A stretch of 64,000 nucleotides of DNA from Caenorhabditis elegans. Its lineage: Eukaryota > Nematoda > Chromadorea > Rhabditida > Rhabditidae. The stretch lies in the NCBI RefSeq assembly GCF_000002985.6, contig NC_003281.10, positions 7,192,001 to 7,256,000 on the forward strand, read 5' to 3'. The first letter of the stretch is position 1; every line of letters starts with the position of its first letter. Shown piece by piece: positions 1 to 10,661 of this stretch. The notes under the pieces are model-generated. The model searched no databases and had not been told where the DNA came from. It worked only from the letters and a program-made list of their open reading frames with translations. Both the position numbers and the translations under genes were made by a program.

Positions 1-944
1 AAACCTTGTTTTATGGCAGTTTCCACTATTTTTATTATCGAATCTTCTACATTTCCAAACATTCCTCCGATTGCAGCAGCACCTACAAAATAGTTGTTTC
101 AATCAAATTATAAATAGGGGATCTTGTCGAGATGGTCTCAATATGAAAAGCTTTAAAACAATTGAGGTATTCCCGAATTATCGAAATTTGGCAAATTGCC
201 AAAATTCTAATTTTTTTAAAGAAAATTGCTAGATGCCCGAAGTTACTGAATGTTAGAATGATCTGAGCAAGACAAAAATAATTTTAACTGTCTTGTTAAT
301 TAGAGTAACCAAGTCAAATGAGAGTTCTTCATCCACCTCTATGAATTTCCATAAATTCAAAAATATTACCGAATCCAATTTTTGACATTCGAATGTCGGT
401 TCCTGGTATCTGTCGGTAATTCATTCGTCGAACTGCTGACTCGTCATGAAATCGAGGTATATATGTTACAGGGAGGGACGTCTGAAAGTTTTTATTTTTA
501 TTTTGGGATATTTTAATTTATTTGCAAAATTCATTTCAAAAACATTTCCTAACATACATCAACTTGTTCTCTGTCTATTCGTGTAGATCCGGTACGATGA
601 TGTCCAGTTGGAGCAAGTGAAATACTTCTGGGAAGCTGTCGAGATGTTGATGGCTGTAAAGATATGGTTGTAAATGTGGTTATATACAATTTGTCTTGTC
701 TTTGCAAAAAATGAATCTTGTAATGTTTCACTTCTTTGTGCAGTTTCGTATGTAACTATAGATTTCAATTTAAAAGGAGAAGTTTAATCTAGATACTATA
801 ATATTTTCAAACAAATATCCTTGAACTATCTTTTTTAAAAACTTGACAAACCTCTGAAAGCCGATCGTATAATCTTTGATGTGACACAGATCCATTCATA
901 TAAATCGGAACACCACGGCTCCGAGTGAATGTATGTGATTGCAT
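1..944 (-). CDS. Aldo-keto reductase, N-terminal part only (runs off the left edge)
   Basis: Four exons read from the minus strand: 944-852, 653-558, 481-370 and 82-1, the last cut by the window edge. All junctions are in phase. The conserved part begins with RQIPGTDIRMSKIGFG, followed by GGMFGNVEDS and IVETAIKQG. This is the first strand and cofactor-side start of the aldo-keto reductase barrel, closest in style to L-galactose dehydrogenase-like members. Such enzymes reduce or oxidise carbonyls with NAD(P)H, usually in the cytosol. The start at 944 has an in-frame stop just upstream. Before the barrel there are about 75 residues rich in Ser, Arg and Pro that ordinary family members lack. The catalytic Tyr/Lys/His residues lie outside the window, so activity cannot be judged. 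The family call is strong; the exact first exon is less sure. Confidence 0.75.
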
Positions 945-2220
945 CACAAGTCAAAAAGTTCATGTGTATGATAACATCAATGACGGATTTATCTGAATTT
1001 TTGAATGATTTAGAAAAATGAAAATGTTTCTAGTGAGATGTGATTAACAAAAATTAGAATTTTAAAATAAATAATAACAGTGAAACTTCAATCCTAATAA
1101 TCAGCAATAATTATAGTAGACCGTGATAATGATAGAAATAAAAAAATATTCAAAGAGTAATTTATAAATAAACTAGGAAGCAAAAAAAATTTTAACTTTG
1201 AACTTAAATTGCGGAATGTATGTAAAAACTAAACAAAAGATGAAATCGTTTCAAAAATTAATCGAATTCGGCATCCGACACTGTGAACCGAAAGTTCTTT
1301 GGTACTCACTTGTCCACCACTTGCTTCTATTTCTTCTTCTCTTTTTCTTCAGACTCGTAAGCTTCTTCTTGACTCTTCCAGAGCTCATCCTCAGAAGCGG
1401 GGGAGTCATATGTCTGCGTCTCTCTGTCTATACTGTTGCATCACGTACTGTCTCATCCGGTTACCGTAATTTGAAATGCATGACGGGAAGGGAAAACACT
1501 CACACACATTTAGGATACAGCTCGTGTATGAAAAAATGACAAAAGAATACAGAATACAAAGAGATACAGACAAACAAACAGAAATTGAAATACGAAACTG
1601 GATAAGAATTTACTCGCAGAAATTGGAACAATTCTATAAGTTAAGACAAGGGACGGGTTCTATATAAAATATTATATAAACCTTGGTCAAACTGAATTTT
1701 TTATTTTAGGTTCTGTGTAATGTCACTTAAATGATCTATTTCTGTGCTACATCTTCATGCCTACCTCATGTCTACCATATGCCTACCTTGGTTCCAATTT
1801 TATGCCTTTCTACGCTCAACATTCGTTTTTTTGCTTTAGTTTCACCAACCAAGGTTTATCCAAAATATCAGCTGTGATTCAGAGGTTGGCAAAACTGTAG
1901 CAAAACTTAAATTGGACAAGTGTCTAAACTTGGGTAATAAGTTAGAGTTGATAACCGAGTGCTTCGTGGCTGTCCACGAGACTACATCGAGCCTTCTACA
2001 TGCCTACTCCTAACTGATACGAAACAACTTGCTAAAAAATAAAAACTGGTTCTCCAGATTAATCTGCCTTTGGAAAGCTACAGAATATATGAATACAGAA
2101 TATATGAATTTATTCAAAGTTCTAGTCAAAATTCATGTTTATTAGAAATAAATCATAAATACATTCGAGTACTAATTGATGACTTGCTGATACTTCCAAC
2201 TTTTCCGTGATTGCATACCA
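945..2220. other. Intergenic stretch with one coding-like patch and short repeats
   Basis: No complete gene could be built here. The minus strand between about 1434 and 1327 reads as an acidic peptide (including ASEDELWKSQEEAYESEEKE) ending in a stop, but I found no convincing acceptor in phase. Copies of a CTAC(A/C)TGCCTAC-type motif occur around 1746-1820 and 1985-2010. An AATAAA is present on the minus strand near 2145, just past the end of the neighbouring minus-strand gene. Confidence 0.4.
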
Positions 2221-3368
2221 TCAACTGACCCATTTTCCTGAAAAAAATGATAAAATTAGAAGACATGTCTTAAACAATTCAAACCAACATCTGTCATGTT
2301 TTTAACGAATAAATATATATTCATCAATTCTAGGCCATCCGTTTTTGTCTCCAAGAATAGTTCAGACAATGTCAAATTCATTTGAGATGGAACTAGAATT
2401 TGTCGAAAAATGTTATCCGATGGTGGTGTCTTCATCACTTCACAACGTGGACGTTTCCAAATTACATCATATGGAGAAGCAAAGACGTAGAATGAGAACT
2501 CATTGCGGCTGAAAAAAATACTTTGAAACTAAAAGATGTGCTCAGGGTTTGAATATTTAATTCTTCCAATACGGATAAGTAGATGAAAGTATTGGAAAAA
2601 ATCATTCAATTTCAGATAATTTTACATTTGCTACGTGCAAAACAAAAATTCAAACCCACATCTCTTTGGATATAGCATTCAGCACAATCCGTAGAAGTGT
2701 CTGAAGTGATCGATCAGTTGCCAATTCAAATGTGGTGAACAAGTTTTGCATGAAATACACACGAATCAATGCCATACGTGGCAGAACGTGCGGATCAGCA
2801 ATTTGTTTTGAATCAGCAGCTGTAGACTCTTGAAATGAAGACATGTCAGATTTGGAGGGAGTTTTGGCAACTGAAGTACGGAAACGTCGAAGACTTTGCT
2901 CAGCAATCAGAGCCTTCTCATGTGGAGGAACTGGTGTGAAGATTGTTGGGATTCCGCTGAAAATTTAAGAATTGGAACTTTGATTCAAAAGTTGATGAAC
3001 GTACGCGCGCGCGCGTCTACATCTTTATTAATTATGCGGGAACTTAGGGGAGTGTGCAGGTATAGACGGAAAAAAACGTTAATTCATACGTTTTCCATCA
3101 TTTTGCCGATTTCGAGAATTTTATGCCTAGCGAGCCCAATGTTTATTGCACTTTCAACATTTTCATTTGGTCTCGGAGCGCGATTACACCTCGATTTTAA
3201 AAGGCGCATTTTTCTGCGTACCAATAATAATGAGAAAACCATTGTCAGAAAATTATATGCTATTCAAGCAATGACTTTCTGAATTTATTTTGCCCAAACT
3301 CACATTTCTCTCGGCGAATAATTACGAGAGCGTTCCTTCTTTCTTTTTGAATCCATTTTCTTGCTCAT
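2221..3368 (-). CDS. Unrecognised 200-aa protein, basic N terminus
   Basis: Four exons on the minus strand: 3368-3304, 2956-2660, 2508-2285 and 2237-2221. They give 603 nt including the stop, with all phases consistent. The protein starts MSKKMDSKRKKERSRNYSPR, a basic leader that could be nuclear. It continues with a mixed alpha/beta-looking body (IPTIFTPVPPHEKALIAEQ, LQTLLRIVLNAISKE, FSFYVFASPYDVIWKRPRC) with no membrane segment or known motif. The second donor is GTGGGT rather than the usual GTAAGT/GTTTGT, and the last exon is only 17 nt, joined by a 47-nt intron; both are points to check. The first intron is about 350 nt and contains a short alternating CG run (3003-3016). I do not recognise the family and assign no function. 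Confidence 0.6.
3003..3016. repeat. Short (CG)n tract
   Basis: Alternating C and G for about 14 bases in otherwise AT-rich DNA, inside the first intron of the unrecognised gene 2221-3368. Alternating purine-pyrimidine runs of this kind can adopt Z-DNA; too short to say more. Confidence 0.7.
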
Positions 3369-3699
3369 TTTATTTTATGGTGATCCGAGTTCCGTCCGAT
3401 TTGTACGACGAAAATATTAGAAACTGATTTTTTTAAAAATCGAACACTCTTTTAAAATGAATCTTGATAAGAGTTTGCGTGAACTTTTTTTTTGAATTTA
3501 CACGGAAGATGCATAAGTTTTTAGCTAAAACTAATTTGACAGGTATATCCTTCAGGGTCAGATTAGGCACTTCCCCCGATCGAGGTGTGACAGGGATTCT
3601 TCCTCTGTCGCCCTCTTGGCAACGAAACGAGCAGCATCATGGTGTAATGATGATTTCATGGTGTTTGTGGAGCATTATACTTAAACGCAATGTTTCGCT

Positions 3700-3945
3700 G
3701 TTTTTGCGTCAAACATACGGTACCTGGTCTCGACACGACTAAAATTTATTGAAAAGGGTGTGCGCCTTTAAGGATTACTGTAATTTTAAAATCTCGTTGC
3801 TAAGCTAATATATTTATAATACGAAAAATTTAGGAAATTTTCGTAGCTACGAAAGTTTAAAATTACAGTAATCTTCCAAGGCGCACAGCATTTTTAAATT
3901 ACAAAACCTTGTCTTATCGAGACCGGTACCGTATTTTTTGAACAG
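3700..3945. repeat. Foldback DNA repeat (PALTTTAAA-like family)
   Basis: The left arm carries ACGGTACCTGGTCTCGACAC and then GTGCGCCTTTAA with a TTACTGTAATTT block. The right arm carries the reverse complements in reverse order (AAATTACAGTAATC, AAGGCGCAC, then GAGACCGGTACCGTATTT). It is an imperfect palindrome of about 240 bp in the space between exos-9 and its downstream neighbour. The same family recurs at six or more other places in this window. The family name is from memory of C. elegans repeats. Confidence 0.75.
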
Positions 3946-3972
3946 AAATCGCAAAATTTCGTATCAGCGTAT

Positions 3973-4117
3973 TAAGAGACCACCAGTTCATGAGAATGCC
4001 TACTTTCTGGCACGAAAGTAGCGGAAGCAGAGAGCATGCGGCGAAGAGAGATTTAGGTGCCTTCGCTACGAGATATTAAAACAACGGTAGGCATTCTCAT
4101 GATCTCATGGTTTCTTA
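3973..4117. repeat. MITE-like element with about 31-bp terminal inverted repeats
   Basis: The ends are inverted copies: the inner 16 bp (TCATGAGAATGCCTAC at about 3992 and its complement near 4087) match exactly, and the outer 15 bp match with a few differences. Total length is about 145 bp, with no coding capacity and TA-rich flanks. It lies downstream of exos-9, next to the foldback at 3700-3945. Confidence 0.65.
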
Positions 4118-4328
4118 ATAATATAAATATTGCATTGGTTTTTTTCTCTATCTCATGTCAATCTCTGTTCAGGAATATTTAGCTGCTAAATGTCTTATTC
4201 AACTGAATCCCGTACTTCCCGAATGAAACTTTAAACGATTCATAAACACAACAAGGCAACATTGCGAACAAATAAAAATGGGAAGGAATGAAAAAGACAA
4301 CAAATTAAAGAAATTAGCGGCATCTAAA

Positions 4329-6061
4329 CTACTTCTTCTTTTTCTTTTTAGCATTCACGAGGCTATCTTCGGCATCTGGAGCTTCTTCCATTGGCACGTC
4401 GTTCAATACTGTTTCGGATCCCAGTGTCATTGTTTGAACTTCTTCCTCCTCGTCGTCATCGTCGAGTCCGTCAAGAAGATCGTTGACTTCCTCTACTTCG
4501 CGCTTAAACAGTAATAAATAGTAAAAAAATGTTTAAATAAAATCTTAATTTCACAAACCTTTCGGCTGGAAACTGCAACAGTCTGCTTCTCAGTCACTTC
4601 AACTTGTCCAACACTATTCTGAATAGTTGTAAGTTGCTCGGCGAGCAATGTCTCCTCATCAACATCTTCTTGCTTGACTGATCCGACACTCAATGGATTC
4701 TCATTAAGAATAACACTTGGTTGGTAGAGACTTCTCTGTGTGAACGACTCAGGCTCAGTTTTGATTACAGGAGCACGAATTTGACGAGAAGCTGTAGTTC
4801 CAGCTGTGAGAATGAGTGATGGAGTGGTGATTGCAAAACCATCCGGACGTTTGAATGCGCTTCTGAAATATTTTACAATTGAATAATAATTTCAAAATTT
4901 GAAAATCTAATGTTACCTTTCAATTTGATCCTGTTTAATGACGTCACTAACAACTGCAGTGAGCGCTTCCGCACGAGCCATTGCCAACTTTACGCAACGC
5001 TCGATCTTAATAATTTTAAAGTCATATTCGAAAATTTGAAATGCGAAATTGAATACCTGCTTTGTTGATAAAATGAGATTTGTGCTCTGATGGAGGGCAC
5101 AAACTTCGCGACGCTTATTGCAGGCAACTACAATTGATCCATCAAGACATGCAGTTTCTTTATCTGTTGGATCGATGACTACAATTTGTCTGAAAATTAA
5201 AAATTAAAATGAATTTGTGACAGAAATCAAACCCTTTATCCAATAATCCGATGGTTGTACAAATTGGCATATGGTAAATGTTCAATGGAACTGGTGCTTT
5301 TTCGTATTCCGAATACTGAAATTTGTGATTACTTAAGAACTTTAAAAAAATTCAAACTCACGATAAGAGTGTGATGTGGTTCCAAAGTGACATTTGGTCG
5401 TCTAAAATGCTGAAGAGCTGTGATAGCAGCGAGACAAGCACAATCAAGAAGACTTCCATCTTCGTCAAGAATTCGGACATCTACTCGAATTTTCCAAATT
5501 TCTTTTCCAGCGCGAATGCAGAGAGCCTGGAATTTATTTTTGTAATTTAAGTTCTCTACAGCTCAATTCACCTCAACATCAATACACCGAGAATCACGAA
5601 TAATAAGCTCCAATAGACGAATCAGTTCCATTCCTTTGCTCCCGAGACGGTCATGCTCATTGGCTAAAAAAAGGATAATTGTTAATCAAAAATAGGAATC
5701 TAACCATAATTAGCCATTGGACTCAAATCAACGTCAATATTAATAACTCCTTTGTGTGGTCTCATTGACGATGGTTCAGCGATTTCGGCACTTACTGCAG
5801 CCATTACTCTGAAAATTCAAAATTTATGACTATAAATAATAAGGAAAAACTAACGAACTTTGTATTTCCAATAGTGCAAATTGCAGTTCCAACTTCTGCT
5901 CCGACCACTAACTTCACATCCCGAAATTCTTCCAGACTACGAAAATCAAATCTCTGAAAAAAAAATTAAAAATAAATCCAATGAAACCAGTTTACTTTTC
6001 CAATTTTCAGCGCCTCTAATATCACAGCCTTCTCGCAGTTTGTCACCGGTTGAACTCTCAT
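4329..6061 (-). CDS. exos-9: Exosome complex component RRP45 (EXOSC9 homolog)
   Basis: Ten exons on the minus strand (6061-5996, 5953-5859, 5808-5705, 5663-5572, 5526-5362, 5315-5233, 5189-5057, 5005-4917, 4862-4559, 4502-4329) give 434 aa with all phases correct. The RNase PH fold is clear: RFDFRSLEEFRDVKLVVGAE near the N terminus, then LLDCACLAAITALQHFRRP and LEPHHTLIYSEYEKAPVPL. EXOSC9 is one of the six ring subunits of the RNA exosome, which degrades and trims RNA 3' to 5' in nucleus and cytoplasm; the ring is catalytically inactive in animals. The C terminus is an acidic stretch followed by a lysine run just before the stop, plausible for nuclear targeting. A TTCAG acceptor lies 4 nt before the ATG, about 220 bp behind pfd-5, which fits SL2 trans-splicing in an operon. 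Confidence 0.95.
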
Positions 6062-6281
6062 TACTTCTGAAGTTAGATTTTAAAGTAATTATTTTTTCGA
6101 ACTGTAAGTACTCAAGGCGTTTGAACGCGAACCACTAGCTAGAATACAAAAAAGAAGCAAGAAACATATTATTTTGAACAAGAATCAATGCAAGGTGTAG
6201 TATTAAAATCGAAAATTGATAACAACAATTTGAATATCGGAAAAGCAAGAGATTTTCAGAAGTAGATTTCTCGGCAGACAT

Positions 6282-6883
6282 TTATTGTGTATTCATCGTG
6301 GCGAGTTGAGACTGAACCTTGGTCTGGAATGCGTCCGAAATATAGGCCCGAGTTCTTCGCTTCTCTTTCAGAATTCCCTCAACTGTCTCAACCTGATATA
6401 AATAAGATTAAATACTCAAGTAAGACACTTTCGATGTTCGTACCTGCTTTGTAATATGTTCCTTTTTACGGTCAAAAATTGCTTTGGCTTTCTCGCGGTC
6501 CAGCTCCACGAAGTATCCAGTTCCGATCTCCACCAAATGCTTTGATGGATCAGATAGTTCAGCACGGATGTAGAGCTGAATAATCATTAATTATTAAAAA
6601 AGTACAATGAAAATATACCGATTCAGAAAGTGGAATGAGAGCTGTATGTCCTGCAGTTGCAATTTTCACATCGTCCAAAGCAGAAATACTTTTTTCGTTC
6701 CGCGTTAAAAGACCCTGCAAATATTTTTATTAATTTGAAAAACAAATACGAAATTCAACAAACTTTAAGAGCATTGAAAGACTCCTGGAAGAAGTTTAAT
6801 TCTTGTTCGCAATTCTTCTGGAGTTCTCCGAGTTGTTGCAAGCTGAGCTCTGACAGCGGTACTCCTTTCGGTTCTTCTGCCAT
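6282..6883 (-). CDS. pfd-5: Prefoldin subunit 5
   Basis: Four exons (6883-6764, 6714-6619, 6575-6444, 6392-6282) encode 152 aa. The start MAEEPKGVPLSELSLQQLGE opens the first coiled-coil helix. GHTALIPLSESLYIRAEL and VEIGTGYFVELD form the beta-hairpin part, and VETVEGILKEKRRTRAYISD starts the second helix. This is the alpha-class prefoldin layout. Prefoldin is a cytosolic hexamer that hands unfolded actin and tubulin to the chaperonin CCT. The ATG follows a TTTTAG acceptor by one base. exos-9 starts about 220 bp downstream on the same strand, so the two are probably co-transcribed. Confidence 0.95.
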
Positions 6884-7223
6884 TCTAAAATTATTTATAA
6901 TTATTAAAGAAGAATATTTATAACAATCTTTATTGAAATTATGATCTAAAAATGGATAAAAGGATAATGAAAAAATAAGCATTAAAAATCGGTGAAATTT
7001 TCTCGAATTGAACCATTGGCCTAGAAAATTCAAATGTGCGCGGCCACGGCCACTGTTGGCGGTAATTCAAAAATAATATTTTAAGGAAGGACGAAAAGTA
7101 GATTTTTGCTCTATTCATCAAAATATATTGAAGGTGTTTTTTTTTTAGAAAAATTAATTGAATAATATTTTATGGAGATTCCAACCAATTAATACCGATT
7201 TTGTAACTTTTATTTGAAGACAT

Positions 7224-7445
7224 TTAGCTCCAACACCAGACTTTTCTCCTTTGTTTCCCTGCAATGTTGTGTATCTTCTTGAGGGTATTCCCCGATTTCG
7301 CCTTCACTTTTTTATTTGTTGAATCATAAAAAAATTCCGGTGTATAATAAATTAGACTGGGATACTTTGAACTATTAGTTCGAAAATCAAACATCATTTG
7401 CAGTTTGGAACTTCTTGGCGGATCTGTTTCATTTGAAAAAGGCAT
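7224..7445 (-). CDS. Small unrecognised protein, 73 aa
   Basis: A single uninterrupted reading frame begins MPFSNETDPPRSSKLQMMFD and ends RKVWCWS. Its ATG lies two bases after a good TTTCAG acceptor, so the mRNA is either trans-spliced or has an upstream non-coding exon (a GTGAGT donor sits about 65 bp further up). It lies on the same strand, about 340 bp in front of pfd-5, and could be the first gene of that cluster. The second half is basic, the first half Ser/Pro-rich, and there is no signal peptide or membrane segment. No family recognised; a chance ORF cannot be excluded. Confidence 0.45.
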   Translation of the reverse strand: MPFSNETDPPRSSKLQMMFDFRTNSSKYPSLIYYTPEFFYDSTNKKVKAKSGNTLKKIHNIAGKQRRKVWCWS

Positions 7446-10400
7446 AACTGAAATACAACATTTTTTGGAAAGGTAAAGCTACTACAACCCCTAGAATTCT
7501 ATAAACTCACAAAGATCCCTTCATAAAATTGTTTCCTTTTTATAGACGAATCTTCTCGAAGTGGAAAAGTTGTTTTGAACCTTCAAAGATATCACTTTCA
7601 TCTCCTTATCATTCAATTTCCTTTTCTCTAATCTCTCTAATTTTTCCAATTATGTCTCAAAATGATAACGTGAAAGAGACTTTCAAAAGTCATCTTCTTT
7701 CTATTCTTTAAAGATTTTCTAACACCAGTTCTCATATCAAATTCTCTATTTTTAGAGACTTATCAATCAATTAGATAAAGATAGAAATGACGTTGATCAC
7801 ATCTCTAAAGGTTATAAGCTCCGCCTATTGTTTTTAAGAAAAGTACAGAGATTTTCATGTGATATTTGACATATAAAACTGTAAATATGTATACATGAAT
7901 CCACGTGAAAGTCTTTAGAAACATTTCCTTGTTTCAAAAATGATCTTTGAATCTGACCGTACTTCTTGTACTTTTTGAATTTGATCTATAAGTTACCGTA
8001 ATCAAGATAGGATTTGATAGACCGGAAGTTGCTTCAAAAAGAAGACTTTGATTTATATTTATTTGTTTCTTTTAAAATTCATTCTCTGATCTTTTGTATT
8101 CGCTAGAACTCCGTCCAGATCTGAACTTTGCAAACCCTTACTAGGTAATTGCTCTTGTACTTGTCCTTACCAAAATTGCACTCTCATGTGTGACGTCACA
8201 ACTTTTCCAACTGTAGTTTCATGAAATTAAATCCCTCACGTTCGTTTTTTTAACTTTTCACAAAAAGCAATCCCTGTTTACTATTGTATTCAGTCATCAC
8301 ACCTCTTATTAATATGTCTATATTATGATAACAATACCAATTTTTTGTTTTTCCGTCTGGAACAGGTTGCTACACTTATTTTGAAAAGTGACGAATGATC
8401 TGATCAGTGAGGTTGGATTACGGTATCAATGACCATTATGTTGAGAACTTTCGGTCTCTTCTGCTAACAAAAAGTGGCCTAAAAGATTGAATATGGCCTC
8501 CAAAGGTGTCATTGTTTTATTGATACAGTTATCAATTAATCTTTAGTATCAGAAGTTACTGTAGTTTTATCAGAAGTTTCAGTTTTTCCTGACCTAAAGT
8601 GACAGATGTTCTGATCCCTATTGTTCTCAGCTGACTGATTGTTTTGTAGAAATAATTGTTATGTTTCTCAAGATGATCAATATGCAACGTCAACAAAAAT
8701 ATGTGAGAATTATGTTTTAATTTGGATCTTAGAATGTTCACTTTCTGTTACGACCTCAGACCTGTGTAATGCGAACTGATAGTGTATCTTGTTTGAAGTA
8801 AACTTCAACTAAAATTTACACAAAAGTTGAGATGCATTTCTGAAATTTTAAAAATTCATTTCAAGCTTGAGTTTTTAACGAAAACTTTCTAGTGATTACA
8901 GTACTATTTCCCGATAACTTTTCTGCAACTTCCTGTCAAACTTTTGAAACTTTCTGGAGTTTTTTTTCTGAGAACTAATCAAATATGTTGTCAATTGGAA
9001 AGTAATTAAATTTCAATATCGACGATTCTGTTATTATAGTTTTTGAATTTTACTGGCAGTTAACTAAGTTTTTGAATTTTACTGGCAGTTAAAATCAAAC
9101 TGAAAATCAAGGAAGGGAAACTCAACAATGTCGGCGGCTTCTTGTTCGATGCTAGAAAATACCTTGCAACTTTAATTTATTTATCCGTAACGAAAGAGCA
9201 AGAAATGTTTTTTTCGTACAGAAAAGTCTTACATTGACATTTTAAATGGAATTACAGTATAATTTTGAGCAGAAAGATCTAGCTCACGGATCAGATCATT
9301 CCACCTTCTAATTTCATCTTCAACCCCGTATTCGTCAAATCAATTCCGTTTTTTTTTTCATTTGCGTCACGTACCGTTCCTTTTTGTCATTATCTTATCG
9401 TTTCAAAATTCCTATTACCTTTCTTCCCATGAACATGAAATGTGTATAGAAGAAGAAGAAACAATATTCTAAGCATACCAGTCAGCCCTCCCATGCCCTT
9501 CATCGGCTTCACACCTTTCGCTTTCTGTCTCTCTCATTCAGGTCAAGTTTTTGCTTGAATCTTTACCTTTCTTTCTCATTTTCTCTTTTAAATTGTCATC
9601 TCTTCATAGTCTTCTACTTTTCTTTTTTCTTCTTCTTTTGCTTGATCTATCTATCTACAAAAGTGGAAATAGTAAGAGAGGTTAGAGATATAAACAGTCC
9701 CAGAGTCTCCACCTTCTTTTATTTGTCTTTACATAGCCATTGCATATACCATTCGGACATCAAGTGTCTCTTATTCTCTTTTATTTTAATTATCTCTCTC
9801 TCTCTTTCTCTTTTGTTATTAGGCTAGTACTTAATTAGGTAACCATCAATGCAAATAAATAATACTGGTACTTGAAGCTATAACTTCACAATTTGTTTTT
9901 AAAACTAATGTTCTTTGAAAGTCATGTTCCTAATTTCAGGTCCTTCTAGGCCTTTTCAATATGGTTCACCTTCAAATCTCAAATAGGGTCTTATATTTTT
10001 TTAATGCGTATTTCCAATTTTTGTTTCAATTACACCGTTTTTCTAAAAATTTTCCGGATAACTTTTTGAAAACTGAAAGCTTTTGTATTTCTGCTATTAG
10101 ATTTTCAATTTTGGAACAAGTGATATTGTTTAATAGTAAGGCATTCAGAGAACTTCTGATTTTTAAAGCCTTTATCTTCTTTAGGAAAAATCCGAAACCA
10201 TGTTTTTTTCAGCCATCTTCATCTGGGCGTTCACTGTTACATATTGGTCGTTTTTGGTTTTATTAAAAGGTACAAAATTGAGTACTTTCCGAACGAATCT
10301 CTTGAGGTTTATAGTATTTGCTTATAAATAATTTCATTTAGTTTTTCTTCTTCAAATAAACTGAAAAAAATGCTTCCACCAAACGCTTCACACCTCATCC

Positions 10401-10661
10401 AACCTCAATTCTCTCATTCACCTATCAAGCTGACATATAATTATACTTCCACCTTATGTGAACACTTGACAGCAATCTAGGCGTTAATTATTTTTTAATT
10501 ATACAACCTTGAATAATACGGTGACAATTAAATCATTGACTCTGAAAAAAAACGGTGTAAACTGGATTGATATTTCCAAACACTCCTATACGTTTTGTTC
10601 GTTATTTTTCACTTTGCTTCTACTAAATTTTAAATAAATAACTTTAAACTTTAATTTCAGC
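7446..10661. other. Upstream region between the pfd-5 cluster and dpy-31; no gene supported
   Basis: About 3.2 kb between divergently oriented genes, AT-rich with T-runs. I see only a tandem duplication at 9038-9092 and low-complexity pyrimidine tracts (about 9540-9820) that create a meaningless hydrophobic ORF. It most likely contains the control region of dpy-31. Confidence 0.6.
9038..9092. repeat. Tandem duplication of about 28 bp
   Basis: The phrase AGTTTTTGAATTTTACTGGC plus the next bases AGTTAA occurs twice back to back with no mismatch in the shared core. Two copies only, in the dpy-31 upstream region. Confidence 0.8.

Larger units (their letters stand above)
3369..4328. other. Intergenic stretch occupied by two repeats
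   Basis: This is the spacer between exos-9 and the next minus-strand gene. Apart from the foldback (3700-3945), the MITE (3973-4117) and probable UTR sequence, I see no gene. Confidence 0.6.

Noticed and set aside
1198-1539. Plus-strand ORF of 113 codons
   Set aside because: Its Leu/Phe-rich middle is the reverse complement of a Glu/Lys-rich minus-strand patch; no acceptor or codon bias.
9555-9827. Hydrophobic 90-codon ORF resembling a membrane protein
   Set aside because: Product of a CT-rich low-complexity tract (TTTCTC runs); no splice context.
10201-10269. Signal-peptide-like exon starting MFFSAIFIWAFTVT with a GTACAA donor
   Set aside because: Splicing it to the dpy-31 exon at 10661 puts that exon out of frame, and the exon has its own good start and signal peptide.
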